Assembly: GCA_900543585.1 (NCBI GenBank)
Contig: UQRP01000014.1
Coordinates: 1-57,465 of the forward strand
Length of the DNA: 57,465 nt
Direction: 5' to 3'
From: an uncultured Prevotella sp.
GTDB lineage: Bacteria; Bacteroidota; Bacteroidia; Bacteroidales; Bacteroidaceae
Positions 42,751 to 52,290 of this stretch are shown one piece after another (the stretch's first letter is position 1; each line of letters opens with the position of its first letter). The position numbers were made by a program, and so were the translations under genes. The notes beneath the pieces were generated by a model. That model searched no databases and had not been told where the DNA came from. It saw nothing but the letters and a program-made list of their open reading frames with translations.

Positions 42751-44745
42751 TCAGTCGTGCAGGATGAGAGCAGACTGTCCGTCGATGACGACGTGGGAAC
42801 CGGAGACGGTGTCGAGACCATTCTCATCAATTTTTCCATCGCAGCAGACCACCGTATAATTGCCTTCCGGGATGGTAATTTCGCGAGCCTCCGCGTTGGC
42901 ATTGAGGATGACGATGATATTCTTCCAAGCGTCCCCACCCGCATTGTTCTTCAGTCGGAAGGCCACGACACACGGCATCTCCTGCCCCTTGCTGTCCGTC
43001 ACGGGCAGGAATTCCAAATGCTGCCGCACGAGTTCAGCGCTGCCGAGACGGAAGGCAGGATGGTTGCGGCGCAAAGCGATGAGACGACTGTAATACTCAA
43101 ACACCTGGGGATACTTCTCCAGATTGCTCCATTGCAGCTCATTGATGCTGTCGGAAGAGTTGAAGCTGTTGTGAACGCCCTTCTTGTCGCGCAACATCTC
43201 CTCACCGGAGAGAATGAAGGGCACACCCTGAGAGGTGAGGACAGCAGTCTGAGCCAGCTCGTCGAGCTTTATCAGCGTCGCCATATCCGCTGCTTTCTTG
43301 TCCCTTGCCTCCATCTCCGTCTTCAATCTGTCAACCAAGCACATGTCGTCGTGGCAGCTGACGTAGCTGATGCACTGCGTCGGCTCATTGGCCCACGGCT
43401 CCTTACTGTAGTTGACCTTAGCATAGTCGACCTGCGGATGGGCTATCATTCCGGCGATACCAGCCTTGATACTCTCTTCCGAACCCGGTAGCCCCATGAG
43501 GAAGGCACCCTGCTTGTCGTCGGAGAAAGGACCACGGACAGCATCACGCAAATCGTCGCAGAAAGCGGCGATGCCCGGCAGCTGTTTCATGTGGGCCTTC
43601 ATGGCAAGTTTGTCCTGAGGATAAGCACAGGAACCGGCACTCCACCCCTCACCATAGACAAAGATATTCGGGTCGATACTCGTCAACTCCTTTCTGATGG
43701 CATTCATCGTCTCGATATCGTGAACACCCATGAGGTCGAAGCGGAAACCGTCGATATGATACTCCTCCGCCCAGTATTTCACGCTCTCAAGCATAAAGGC
43801 GCGCATGATGGACTGGTCTGAGGCCGTCTCATTGCCACAGCCGGAGCCATTGCTTGGCGTACCATCGGCATTGAACCGGTAGTAGGCATTGGGCCATGTC
43901 TTCTGGAAGTTGCTGTTCGTAAGGTCAAAGGTATGGTTGTAGACAACGTCGAGGATCACTCTGATGCCGGCTTCATGCAAGGCCTTCACCATCTCCTTGA
44001 ACTCCCGGATGCGTGTGGCAGGAGTATAAGGGTCGGTAGAGTAGCTGCCCTCGGGGACGTTGTAGTTGAGCGGGTCATAGCCCCAGTTATACTGCGGCTT
44101 GTCGAGTTGCGTCTCGTCGACCGAGGCATAGTCGAAAGAGGGAAGAATATGCACGGCGTTGACCCCGAGCTTCTTCAGGTAACTGATAGCCTTCGGCTCA
44201 GTGAGAGCAAGAAACTTTCCCTTGTATTTCAGCCCCGAGGTCGGCGACACGGAGAAGTCGCGGAAATGCATCTCATAGATGACGAGGTCGGCCGGTGACT
44301 TCAGTGTCAGTCTGTGGTCCTGGCTCCATCCGGCGGGGTCGGTGCTGTTCATGTCGATGACAGCACCACGACGGCCGTTGACACCGACAGCCGTGGCGAA
44401 GACACCGGGCGACTCCAACGGGTTCTTAGCATCGTTGGAGATGTCGAAGGTATAGAATTTTCCTTTCCAGTCACCCTTCACCTCTGCTGTCCAACCGCCA
44501 TATTCCCGATTCTTCATCTTCACGGTGCGCACGGGTTTGCCACCGAGGGCATCGTCATAGAGCCGAAGCTTCACCTGACCTTTGGCGGGATTGCCTAAGA
44601 AGCGGAAACTCGTAGATGTAGGCTGGTAACTACATTGTTTATAATAGTTCAGACTCATCGAGTCTGGGTCTACGGCCTTATCCTCGGCATGGGCAGAAGG
44701 ACCGTAGGCGGCTAAGAGCGCAAAGAAGAAAGTCTTTAAATTCAT
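42751..44745 (-). CDS. pulA: type I pullulanase (GH13)
   Basis: The 664-aa enzyme debranches alpha-1,6 links of pullulan, glycogen or limit dextrins. A signal peptide (about residues 1-20, SAHAED) leads into a CBM48-like N-terminal domain. The diagnostic pullulanase motif YNWGYDP lies near residue 220. GH13 motifs follow: VILDVVYNH, GFRFDLMG with nucleophile Asp337, YGEGW with acid Glu366, and YVSCHDD. A C-terminal beta domain ends the protein. It is last of the minus-strand operon malQ-GH97-pulA, but a terminator at 44811-44841 lies between it and GH97, so expression may be partly separate. Confidence 0.93.
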   Translation of the reverse strand: MNLKTFFFALLAAYGPSAHAEDKAVDPDSMSLNYYKQCSYQPTSTSFRFLGNPAKGQVKLRLYDDALGGKPVRTVKMKNREYGGWTAEVKGDWKGKFYTFDISNDAKNPLESPGVFATAVGVNGRRGAVIDMNSTDPAGWSQDHRLTLKSPADLVIYEMHFRDFSVSPTSGLKYKGKFLALTEPKAISYLKKLGVNAVHILPSFDYASVDETQLDKPQYNWGYDPLNYNVPEGSYSTDPYTPATRIREFKEMVKALHEAGIRVILDVVYNHTFDLTNSNFQKTWPNAYYRFNADGTPSNGSGCGNETASDQSIMRAFMLESVKYWAEEYHIDGFRFDLMGVHDIETMNAIRKELTSIDPNIFVYGEGWSAGSCAYPQDKLAMKAHMKQLPGIAAFCDDLRDAVRGPFSDDKQGAFLMGLPGSEESIKAGIAGMIAHPQVDYAKVNYSKEPWANEPTQCISYVSCHDDMCLVDRLKTEMEARDKKAADMATLIKLDELAQTAVLTSQGVPFILSGEEMLRDKKGVHNSFNSSDSINELQWSNLEKYPQVFEYYSRLIALRRNHPAFRLGSAELVRQHLEFLPVTDSKGQEMPCVVAFRLKNNAGGDAWKNIIVILNANAEAREITIPEGNYTVVCCDGKIDENGLDTVSGSHVVIDGQSALILHD

Positions 44746-44797
44746 TGTCGTGAGAAATAAATAAGTTGTTCAGGCGCCGTCCTCCAAAGGGAGTCCG

Positions 44798-44841
44798 GCA
44801 AAAAACAAAGCCCCAACAAGGGCTATAAACCCTTATTGAGG
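44798..44841 (-). terminator. terminator between GH97 and pullulanase genes
   Basis: On the minus strand CCTCAATAAGGG pairs with CCCTTGTTGGGG (two G-U pairs) and a GTTTTT-rich tail follows. It lies just after the GH97 stop (44859). Confidence 0.65.
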
Positions 44842-44858
44842 CCTTATGGAGATGTAAA

Positions 44859-46997
44859 TTATTTAGCCATAAGAGAAACGGCGAAACCACCACCGGGAGC
44901 CTCGGTGAAGTTCAACACGTCGCCCTTCTTCACAGTACGCTTGGTAATGACATAAGCCTTCGGGTTCTTGTCATAGCTGGCACCCTTGGCGTCGGCATAG
45001 ATGGTAGCCTCATACTTACGGCCCTTGTCGAGGAAGTCGAGCTTGACCGTGGACTTATGTCCGTGCTCGTCACACTTGCCGCCGATGAACCAGTTGTCAG
45101 AACCCTTGGCCTTACGGGCCACAGTGATATAGCGGGCAGGCTCTGCCTCGATATATTTCGAGTCGTCCCAGTCGACAGCCACATCCTTGATAAACTGGAA
45201 AGCGTCGTTATATTTGGCATAGTTCTCGGGCAGGTCGGCAGCCATCTGCACGGGGCCCCACATCACGAGATAGAGGGCAAGCTGGCCGACGAGGGTCGTG
45301 TGGACATAGCTTGGGTTGTTGCTCCATGTCTTGAGCTGCGTTTCAAGGATGCCCGGCGTGTAGTCCATCGGACCGCCCTGCAGACGTGTGAAGGGCAGGA
45401 TGACGGTGTGGTTAGGATAGCTGCCACCGAAGGCCTCATATTCTCCACCGCGCGCCGACTCGTTGGCGACATAGTTAGGCCATGTGCGGCCAATACCGGT
45501 CGGACGTGTAGCCTCATGGGCGTCGACCATGATATGATGCTTGGCAGCCTGCTCCACGACATACTGATAGTGCTGGTTCATGAACTGGGAGAAGTGGTGG
45601 TCGCCACGGGGGATCATATCACCGACATAACCGGTCTTCACAGCGTCGTAACCGTACTTGTTCATCAGATTGAGAGCCGACTCCAGATGGCGCTCATAAT
45701 TGCGGGTGCTCGACGAGGTCTCGTTATGCATCAGCAACTTCACACCCTTGGAGTGCGCATAGTCGTTGAGGGCCTTGATGTCGAAGTCGGGATAAGGAGT
45801 CGTGAAGTCGAAGACATAGTCCTTCCAGTGGTTGGCCCAGTCCTCCCAACCTACATTCCAGCCTTCCACCAAGACCTCGCTGATACCGTTGGCAGCGGCA
45901 AAGTCAATATATTTACGCACCTCAGCGTTGTTAGCACCATGTCGTCCGTTGGGCTTTACCTTTGACCAGTCGATGCTGTCAAGTTTGATGGATGGGAACT
46001 CATCTGTGTAGTTCCAAGAGTTCTTGCCTACAATCATCTCCCACCAGACGCCACAGAATTTAGTCGGGTGAATCCAGCTGGTATCCTTAATCTTGCACGG
46101 CTCATTAAGATTATAAATCATAGAGTTGGCATCACCGAGCATATCGCGGGCATCGTCGCTGACAGCCACCGTACGCCACGGTGTCTTGCAAGGTGTCTGC
46201 ATATAGCCCTTCATTCCGGTGGCATCAGGTGTGAGCCAACTTTCAAACACCATGTTCTTGTCATCAAGATTGAGGTGCATCGTAGCATAATCGATGCAGG
46301 CAGCCTCGTGGAGGTTGATATAGAGTCCGTCCTTCGTCTTCATCTGCAAGGAGGTTTGCACACCTGTCGGCGAGAAGACGGCAACGGAGGAATTGTTCCA
46401 GTTAACGGCATCGTGGAAGCGGGCACGAATCTCAGAGAGTTTCGACTCCTGTGTCTCCTGCTCCTGAGTGTCGTAGTCGCCAGGCAGCCACCAGGCAGTG
46501 TGGTCGCCGGTCATGGCAAACTGTGTATGCTCCTCCTTGATGACGAAATAGACCAGGGAGTCCTGCTGTGGGAATTCATAGCGCAGGCCCATGCCGATGT
46601 CGTAAACGCGGAAGCGGATAGTCATCTTACGCTTGGTGACCGGCTGGGTGAGGTTGACGGCGAGCTCGTTGTAGTGATTGCGAATCTTGCCATACTGTCC
46701 CCAGACGGGTGTCCAGGTCTCGTCGAAGGTTGATGTCTGCGAGCCTGTCTCGGTGAAGCCATCCATCAGTGAGGTCTCATGCATGCCCTTCGAAGCATGC
46801 TTGTCCTTGGCAAGTTCCAGGCCAAGGTGAGAGGGTTTCACCACAGCGCGACCCTTATAGCTCATCTCGTAGGTGGGGACACCGTTGCCGGTGAGCGAGA
46901 AGGTCACAGATACATTTCCATTAGGCGACTTAACAGTCTGTGCATCAGCGCCTAATGTCATCAATAAGCCCAACAGGGCGATAAGGTACTTGTGCAT
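44859..46997 (-). CDS. susB: GH97 alpha-glucosidase, SusB-like (locus 2 copy)
   Basis: The 712-aa protein has a signal peptide (cleavage near GADAQ) and is closely similar along its whole length to the 710-aa GH97 at 2520. Long stretches around KSPNGNV, PSHLGLELA and IWWEMIVG-type sequence match. The catalytic and Ca-binding glutamates are kept: LMHNETSSS, AHEATRPTG, NESARGGEYEAF. The copy here has HNET where the first has HHET and GGEYE where the first has GTEYE. It lies between malQ and pulA, so it likely releases glucose from maltodextrins produced by the other enzymes. Confidence 0.93.
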   Translation of the reverse strand: MHKYLIALLGLLMTLGADAQTVKSPNGNVSVTFSLTGNGVPTYEMSYKGRAVVKPSHLGLELAKDKHASKGMHETSLMDGFTETGSQTSTFDETWTPVWGQYGKIRNHYNELAVNLTQPVTKRKMTIRFRVYDIGMGLRYEFPQQDSLVYFVIKEEHTQFAMTGDHTAWWLPGDYDTQEQETQESKLSEIRARFHDAVNWNNSSVAVFSPTGVQTSLQMKTKDGLYINLHEAACIDYATMHLNLDDKNMVFESWLTPDATGMKGYMQTPCKTPWRTVAVSDDARDMLGDANSMIYNLNEPCKIKDTSWIHPTKFCGVWWEMIVGKNSWNYTDEFPSIKLDSIDWSKVKPNGRHGANNAEVRKYIDFAAANGISEVLVEGWNVGWEDWANHWKDYVFDFTTPYPDFDIKALNDYAHSKGVKLLMHNETSSSTRNYERHLESALNLMNKYGYDAVKTGYVGDMIPRGDHHFSQFMNQHYQYVVEQAAKHHIMVDAHEATRPTGIGRTWPNYVANESARGGEYEAFGGSYPNHTVILPFTRLQGGPMDYTPGILETQLKTWSNNPSYVHTTLVGQLALYLVMWGPVQMAADLPENYAKYNDAFQFIKDVAVDWDDSKYIEAEPARYITVARKAKGSDNWFIGGKCDEHGHKSTVKLDFLDKGRKYEATIYADAKGASYDKNPKAYVITKRTVKKGDVLNFTEAPGGGFAVSLMAK

Positions 46998-47105
46998 AAA
47001 AATTGGTTTTATCTATTTATGACGCTACGGCGCCGTAGTCAGCACCCGAACAGGTGCCTACGGTGCCGCAGCGGTAACAACCGGTATATTCTCTCCGGAT
47101 GCGGA

Positions 47106-49778
47106 TTATCGACCACTCTCTACGATGAGGTCGCTGATATTCTGCGTGAAGCTCTTGTTATCTTTGAGGTCCTCGATGTTGACATGCATGCGGTAGCGCC
47201 AATAGTAGGGCACGATGGCCGGCACATTGATGCGCTCCTTGTCGGCGTCAGCAAGTCTGAGCTTCTCGTCCATAGCCATCCAGTCTTGAATGCTGAGCAC
47301 ACAGAGCATTGACGGTGAGGTGAGCTGGCGCGAGATGATGTCGCGGGCCAGCCAGCCCGGCAGCGGGTGAGGAGCAGGACCCTGGCGGTAGAGCATGGTG
47401 TTGTAATACTCCTGTGTCCGTGGCCAGTCCTCATCCCACCACTGACGCATTGTCGGCATGTCGTGGGTAGAGAAGGTGCAGACAGAGCGGTAGGGATTGC
47501 GGGAGAGATGCCCGAAGCGCACATGCGGATCCTTCGGCATAGACTGTATCTCCAAGGAGAGGATGCGCAGCTGGTTCATCACCCATGGCACGCAGTCGGG
47601 CACCATACCTAAGTCCTCAGCGCAGACAAGCATACGCGTAGCCTGGACCAGAACGGGGAGCTTCTTCATGGCCTCACCATACCAGAACTGGTTGTTGCGG
47701 CGATAGAAGTAGTCGTTGTAGAGACGGTTGAAAGCGCCCTTGTCGTTATCATAGAGACTCTCGTAGATGAAGTCGAACTGCGCGGAGATGCGCGGATGGA
47801 ACATATTCTTGTTCTTCCTGTCGCGGACGAAGAGAACATCGCTGATGAGCGAATAGAGTCCGTCGCGGAAGTAGAGCTCATCCTGGTCTGTAACGCCCTC
47901 GAAGACCTTCTGTATCTTCTTCTGTGTGTCGTACTCCGGCTTCATCTTATATCTCTCGCCGTCGATACGGTCGAGGTATTTCTCCTTCACCTCGTCGGCA
48001 CGGCCGCCAAAGACGCGGTCCAGCACCCAGTCGGTGATGAACGGCTCGGTGAAGCGCTCTTCCTGGAAGTTCAGACCATAGCCGCGAATCTCGTCAGCCG
48101 ACATGGCCAGGGCGGGAGCAAACTGGCCCAGAAGTCCGTGAACGGCATCGGAAGGAATCTCCCAAATGCGGAAGAAGCCCAAGACATGGTCGATACGGTA
48201 AGCATCGAAGAACTTAGCCATATTCTTGAAGCGGCGAATCCACCATTCGCAGCCATCCTTAATCATCTCCTCCCAGTTGTAGGTTGGGAAGCCCCAGTTC
48301 TGACCATTGGTAGAGAAGGCATCAGGCGGTGCACCGGCCTGACCGTTGAGATTGAAGTAGCGCGGCTCTGTCCACACATCGCAGCCATAGCGGTTCACGC
48401 CGATAGGAATATCACCCTTGAGGATAACATGATGCTCGCGCGCGTACTTATGTACTTCCTCCATCTGAGTGTTGAGGATAAACTGTACATAATACCAGAA
48501 GCTGACAGCCTTGTATTCCTTGGTGCGCGGGTCAGAGAGATGCTTGCGGTCGTCCTCATTCCACTGGTTGTGGTCGGGCCACATAGAGAAGTCGGCAGTG
48601 CCATTGGCGTCGCGCAGCGTGCAATACTGTGCATAAGGTACCAGCCAGGAGGCTGCTTCCTTGAAGAACTCCTTGAAGGCGTGAGTGCCTAAAACCTTCT
48701 CACCATCCTGCTCATAGAGGTCGTGGAGATAAGCTATCTTGGCGTTGTTGACACCCTCATAGTCAATCTGCGGCTTGCTGTTGAGCTCACGGCGCAGCTG
48801 CTCATAATGGTGACGCTTCTCCTCGTTGTCGATGAGCGGCAGACCGTGGAGGTTGGCATACTGTGGATGCAGGGCGAAGATGCTGATACAGCTGTAAGGA
48901 TAGCTGTCGGTCCACGTGTGGGTGATGGTGGTGTCGTTGATAGGCAGCACCTGCAGCACCTTCTGGCCGGTAGCGCTCACAAAGTCTATCATCTCCTTCA
49001 GATCGCCGAAGTCGCCCACACCGAAAGACTTCTCCGTACGGAGTGAGAAGACGGGGACGAGGGTTCCGGCCACCTTGGTGTTGAAGATAGGGAAGAAGGC
49101 CTGGCTGAGGTCGTAGACGACGACATCGCCGTCATGGAGCTCCGGAATCTCCACCGTGCGGTTCAGACCATCCTCAAAGAGGTAGTCGTCGGCATCAGTG
49201 GGGTTGAGGGAAGCAAACTTGAACTCTATCGTGTTGTCAGGGAAGGCAGCAGCATCAAGGTCTACCACCCATTCATTGATATCGTGCTCCTTCATGGGCA
49301 CGCCCTTTGTGGCGTTCCAGGCGCCTAAGGCCTCACTCTCACCCACAACGACGAGAGAGCCGCTGTTGAGCTGGGGGGCTCTGACGATAAAGCGCACGGT
49401 ACGGGCGAAAGACGATGGTGCCGTGGCGTATGTCTTCTTTGAACGGATGCAGTCAGTGAAGGCCGAACTGTAAAGATAGGAGTCCTCGGGAATATCATGC
49501 CATTGGTCGTATATCGTATACTGACCACCCTTCACGGCATTCAGCTCCAAGGTGTGCATAATGGTTGTCCACTCGTGGCGCTCACTATGGTTCTCGCGCT
49601 CTACGTCATAGAAATAAACAAGTTTTTGGGGAGCATCAGCAAGATTGAGCTCGCACGACCACCTCTTTCCATTAGTGGTCATCATGCGATATTTGGTGCT
49701 TGTGTGCTCACCGACTATGTTTAGAACTATCTCTTCACCGAACCAGGTGCGATAATCAACATTGAATTTTAAGTTCAT
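47106..49778 (-). CDS. malQ: 4-alpha-glucanotransferase (GH77) with N-terminal starch-binding modules
   Basis: The 890-aa enzyme transfers glucan segments between maltodextrins in the cytoplasm; no signal peptide is present. Two CBM20-like modules occupy about residues 1-230 (the second with VRFIVRAPQ...VVVGESEALGAWNA). The GH77 barrel follows, with the nucleophile in FDAYRIDHVLGFFRIWEIP and the acid in CAEDLGMVP. CBM20-GH77 is the layout of plant DPE2 and of Bacteroidota MalQ. It starts the minus-strand operon ending in pulA. A TAACTTCG box (49804-49811), one off the consensus, precedes the ATG. Confidence 0.93.
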   Translation of the reverse strand: MNLKFNVDYRTWFGEEIVLNIVGEHTSTKYRMMTTNGKRWSCELNLADAPQKLVYFYDVERENHSERHEWTTIMHTLELNAVKGGQYTIYDQWHDIPEDSYLYSSAFTDCIRSKKTYATAPSSFARTVRFIVRAPQLNSGSLVVVGESEALGAWNATKGVPMKEHDINEWVVDLDAAAFPDNTIEFKFASLNPTDADDYLFEDGLNRTVEIPELHDGDVVVYDLSQAFFPIFNTKVAGTLVPVFSLRTEKSFGVGDFGDLKEMIDFVSATGQKVLQVLPINDTTITHTWTDSYPYSCISIFALHPQYANLHGLPLIDNEEKRHHYEQLRRELNSKPQIDYEGVNNAKIAYLHDLYEQDGEKVLGTHAFKEFFKEAASWLVPYAQYCTLRDANGTADFSMWPDHNQWNEDDRKHLSDPRTKEYKAVSFWYYVQFILNTQMEEVHKYAREHHVILKGDIPIGVNRYGCDVWTEPRYFNLNGQAGAPPDAFSTNGQNWGFPTYNWEEMIKDGCEWWIRRFKNMAKFFDAYRIDHVLGFFRIWEIPSDAVHGLLGQFAPALAMSADEIRGYGLNFQEERFTEPFITDWVLDRVFGGRADEVKEKYLDRIDGERYKMKPEYDTQKKIQKVFEGVTDQDELYFRDGLYSLISDVLFVRDRKNKNMFHPRISAQFDFIYESLYDNDKGAFNRLYNDYFYRRNNQFWYGEAMKKLPVLVQATRMLVCAEDLGMVPDCVPWVMNQLRILSLEIQSMPKDPHVRFGHLSRNPYRSVCTFSTHDMPTMRQWWDEDWPRTQEYYNTMLYRQGPAPHPLPGWLARDIISRQLTSPSMLCVLSIQDWMAMDEKLRLADADKERINVPAIVPYYWRYRMHVNIEDLKDNKSFTQNISDLIVESGR

Positions 49779-49937
49779 AGTCTTTAGAGAGTTAATTTTT
49801 ATGCGAAGTTACGGAAAAAAGGCGGATGTTGATTTATGTCATGCAAAACGTTGTGAAAAAACGTGCGCAAACGTTTGCACAGACAAGACTACACACAAAA
49901 AATGCGCGGCCACAGCCACGCATTCCATTCGTATCGG

Positions 49938-50426
49938 TTATGTATTGTCGTCGACATCATTGCTGCCAACTTTGCCACCCATCTTGACAATGAAGTCATC
50001 GAGGGCAGGAATGATGGCCAACAGGTTGTCAACATCGACGCCATTGTCCTCAAACTTTCCTATCATGCAGTTGGGTATCCCGGCAGCTTTCCGCTTCATG
50101 GCCTTTCCCTTCTCTGTGAGGTAGACAATCTGCTGCCGCTTGTCGGTATCACTCTCATGCCGCGCCACAAGGCCAAGCTTCTCCATGCGCTTGATGAGCG
50201 GCGAGGTGGTGTTGATACCCAGAAGCAGACGCTTGCCGATGTCGTTAACAGGCATCTCGTCATGCTCCCACAGCACCATCAACACGAGATACTGGGTGTA
50301 GGTGATGCCGAGTGGCTTGAACAAAGGTTCATAAGCCTGCGTCACCAGCCTGCTGGCGGTATAGAGCCGGAAGCAGAGCTGGTTCTCAAGCTTCAACTGG
50401 TCGTAGTTGTTATTCTTTCTTGCCAT
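49938..50426 (-). CDS. MarR-family regulator of the OhrR (peroxide-sensing) type
   Basis: The 162-aa protein has a winged helix-turn-helix (ITYTQYLVLMVLWEHDEMPV to SPLIKRMEKLGLV) and N-terminal ENQLCFRLYTASR, where Cys18 matches the reactive cysteine of OhrR. No second conserved Cys at the C-terminal position is evident (one Cys occurs in IPNCMIG), so it looks like the one-Cys group. It lies 10 bases after the glutathione peroxidase gene, on the same strand. It probably represses the pair until oxidised by organic peroxide. Confidence 0.83.
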   Translation of the reverse strand: MARKNNNYDQLKLENQLCFRLYTASRLVTQAYEPLFKPLGITYTQYLVLMVLWEHDEMPVNDIGKRLLLGINTTSPLIKRMEKLGLVARHESDTDKRQQIVYLTEKGKAMKRKAAGIPNCMIGKFEDNGVDVDNLLAIIPALDDFIVKMGGKVGSNDVDDNT

Positions 50427-50436
50427 GCGGAGCGTC

Positions 50437-51057
50437 TTACAGGGCGGCCTCGACCTGCTTCTCCACCTCCTTCATGTCCACAACAGGCTCGAAACGGGCC
50501 AGCACCTGACCGTCACGGCTGATGAGGAACTTGGTGAAGTTCCACTGGATGTCGTCCTTCTTACGCGGCTCGGGATTAGCCTCATTATAGAGTTTCTCCA
50601 TCACGGCAGTCAGCTTGGCGTCATAACCGCCTTCACAGCCCTTCTGGCTCTTGAGCCATGTGTAGAGCGGCAGCTCGTTGGCACCGTTGACATCGCTCTT
50701 CTTGAACTGAGGGAAGTCAGCACCAAACTTCACGGTGCAGAACTGCTTAATCTCCGCGTCGGAGCCAGGAGCCTGATGACCAAACTGGTTGCAGGGGATA
50801 TCGAGAATCTCCAGGCCCTTGTCCTGAAGTTTGTGGTACATAGCTTCCAGATCCTCATACTGGGGAGTGAAGCCGCAACCTGTTGCGGTGTTGACGATGA
50901 GCAACACCTTACCTTTATACTGTTCGAGACTTACTTCATTGCCCTTCTTGTCTTTCAGGCTGAAATCATAAACTGTCTTCATATTCTTTTCTGTGTTTTG
51001 TGCCACGGCTGTCATCATAGCGATGAGCAGCAAGGCAACGGTTAATATTCTCTTCAT
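50437..51057 (-). CDS. exported glutathione-peroxidase-family protein
   Basis: The 206-aa protein has a signal peptide (residues 1-19, VAQ) and the GPx fold. The peroxidatic Cys lies in NTATGCGFTPQYEDLEA (about residue 60). The second-Cys region is LDIPCNQFGHQAPG, and WNFTKFLI (about 170) supplies the catalytic Trp/Asn. Because Cys replaces selenocysteine, it likely uses thioredoxin-like donors. Export implies action in the periplasm. The minus-strand -7 box is at 51066-51073. Confidence 0.9.
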   Translation of the reverse strand: MKRILTVALLLIAMMTAVAQNTEKNMKTVYDFSLKDKKGNEVSLEQYKGKVLLIVNTATGCGFTPQYEDLEAMYHKLQDKGLEILDIPCNQFGHQAPGSDAEIKQFCTVKFGADFPQFKKSDVNGANELPLYTWLKSQKGCEGGYDAKLTAVMEKLYNEANPEPRKKDDIQWNFTKFLISRDGQVLARFEPVVDMKEVEKQVEAAL

Positions 51058-51065
51058 TACGCATG

Positions 51066-51073
51066 CAAAGATA
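51066..51073 (-). promoter_or_regulatory. -7 box of the peroxidase-ohrR operon
   Basis: Minus strand TATCTTTG, an exact TAnnTTTG match just before the ATG. Confidence 0.45.
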
Positions 51074-51234
51074 AGGAGTTTTATTTATATCGCAAGCGAC
51101 ACAGCCCGCCTTTTAGCGTGTATTAACCTTTATATCGCCCAAGATACGATTCTCTAAACGGAAATTAACAAATAGCGCACACGATACAAACAAACACAAG
51201 CGATTAGCAAAGGATTCGTGCGCACACCAACGAA

Positions 51235-51261
51235 AGTGGGCAGCCCTTTGGACAGCCCACT
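51235..51261. terminator. hairpin after the truncated surface-protein gene
   Basis: AGTGGGC and GCCCACT pair around 13 bases that contain CCCTTTGG. It lies 29 bases beyond the minus-strand stop at 51290; no long T run is present. Confidence 0.45.
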
Positions 51262-51289
51262 ATTCAATCTACATTATTTATAAGGAATG

Positions 51290-51925
51290 CTAGCTATTTC
51301 GTCTAAATTTGCCATAGGTGTTGCAGAAGTGGAAGGCGGGTACACCGCCGTCGATGGTGGTCTTGAAGAGCTGGTTCATGTAGGACATAGAGCTCTCAGT
51401 GGGCGTGGCACCGGCATCACGTATCTCTGTGTTGGAGAAGAAAGCCTCCTGACATTCATATCCGCAGATGATGCCGCCCCAGTCCTCGGCATTGCCTTTG
51501 TCGCTTTTGATGATGACAGGCTTCTCGGCCGTACCCAAAGCGTAGATGTTGCCCAAGGCTACAATCTCGATGGGGTGCAGGTCTTCCTCCTGCAACTCGG
51601 CGGCTATGGTAACGGTCACACCGGGCATGATGTAGAGCGAGGCACCTTTTGGCACCTTGAAGGAGGTGACCAGTGTCGTGTCGTGTTGCCATACGATGGC
51701 ACTTGATGAGGAGGACGCATTGCCCTGGTCGGGTTGGCCTTTCAGTGAGAAAGTGCCGTCCAAGCCTGTAGTGGTAGCGTTATCCCAACTACCTTTTACT
51801 TGGACTAAGGAGCCTATCAAGGTCTCGCCCGTCTTCTTGTCTTTCACCACACCATCAACCGGGCCGGCGAAGCACAGGGGGAAGAAAGCGGAGCTAAGGG
51901 CTACCGTCAGAAAAATCCTTTTCAT
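51290..51925 (-). pseudogene. truncated exported protein: carboxypeptidase-like domain plus start of a beta-helix
   Basis: From ATG 51925 the frame gives 211 aa. A signal peptide (IFLTVALSSAFFPLCFAG) precedes a carboxypeptidase-regulatory-like domain (VDGVVKDKKTGETLIGSLVQ), then a repetitive beta-helix-like segment (GASLYIMPGVTVTIAAELQE, AEDWGGIICGYECQEA). The frame ends abruptly (CNTYGKFRRNS) in mid-domain, where related proteins carry on for some 200 more residues. I take it as a 3'-truncated gene. The -7 box (51959-51966) overlaps the earlier start candidate at 51961, which is therefore rejected. Confidence 0.6.
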
Positions 51926-51958
51926 GCCTACTTCTTGTGTGTACTTTAAAAGTTGGTG

Positions 51959-51966
51959 CAAAAGTA
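51959..51966 (-). promoter_or_regulatory. -7 box of the truncated surface-protein gene
   Basis: Minus strand TACTTTTG, an exact TAnnTTTG match, 34 bases before the ATG at 51925. Confidence 0.5.
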
Positions 51967-52152
51967 GGTAGATATTATTGCATTGTTGTTACAAGTGTGA
52001 TAACATAGGGTGACAAAATTGAGGATATGAAGATGGCGTTAAAATAACGTCTATCGACAAACTAATGAAGTTACAGTAGAGAAAAACGCACTAATTCGAT
52101 TAATAATATCAAAAAAAAAGCATTTTCTTATTGTTATTGCATTGTTTTATGG

Positions 52153-52160
52153 TAACTTTG
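52153..52160 (+). promoter_or_regulatory. -7 box of the polysaccharide gene block
   Basis: TAACTTTG matches TAnnTTTG. The untranslated leader to the ATG at 52291 would be about 125 bases, long enough for a regulatory leader. The flanking sequence (51970-52290) is very AT-rich and holds no gene. Confidence 0.5.
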
Positions 52161-52290
52161 CAGACATCTTATATCTACTGATTATTAGTTCGACGGAAAT
52201 TAATTTCTATAAAGAAATAATAATGGATGCCGGACATATTGGGTATATGAATATATTGGTACAAAATAGGAAATTCGCATTAATACCTTA

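Noticed and set aside
52160..52290. Riboswitch or attenuator in the leader of the polysaccharide block
   Set aside because: The leader is long and AT-rich, but I can draw no convincing conserved fold from it by eye.
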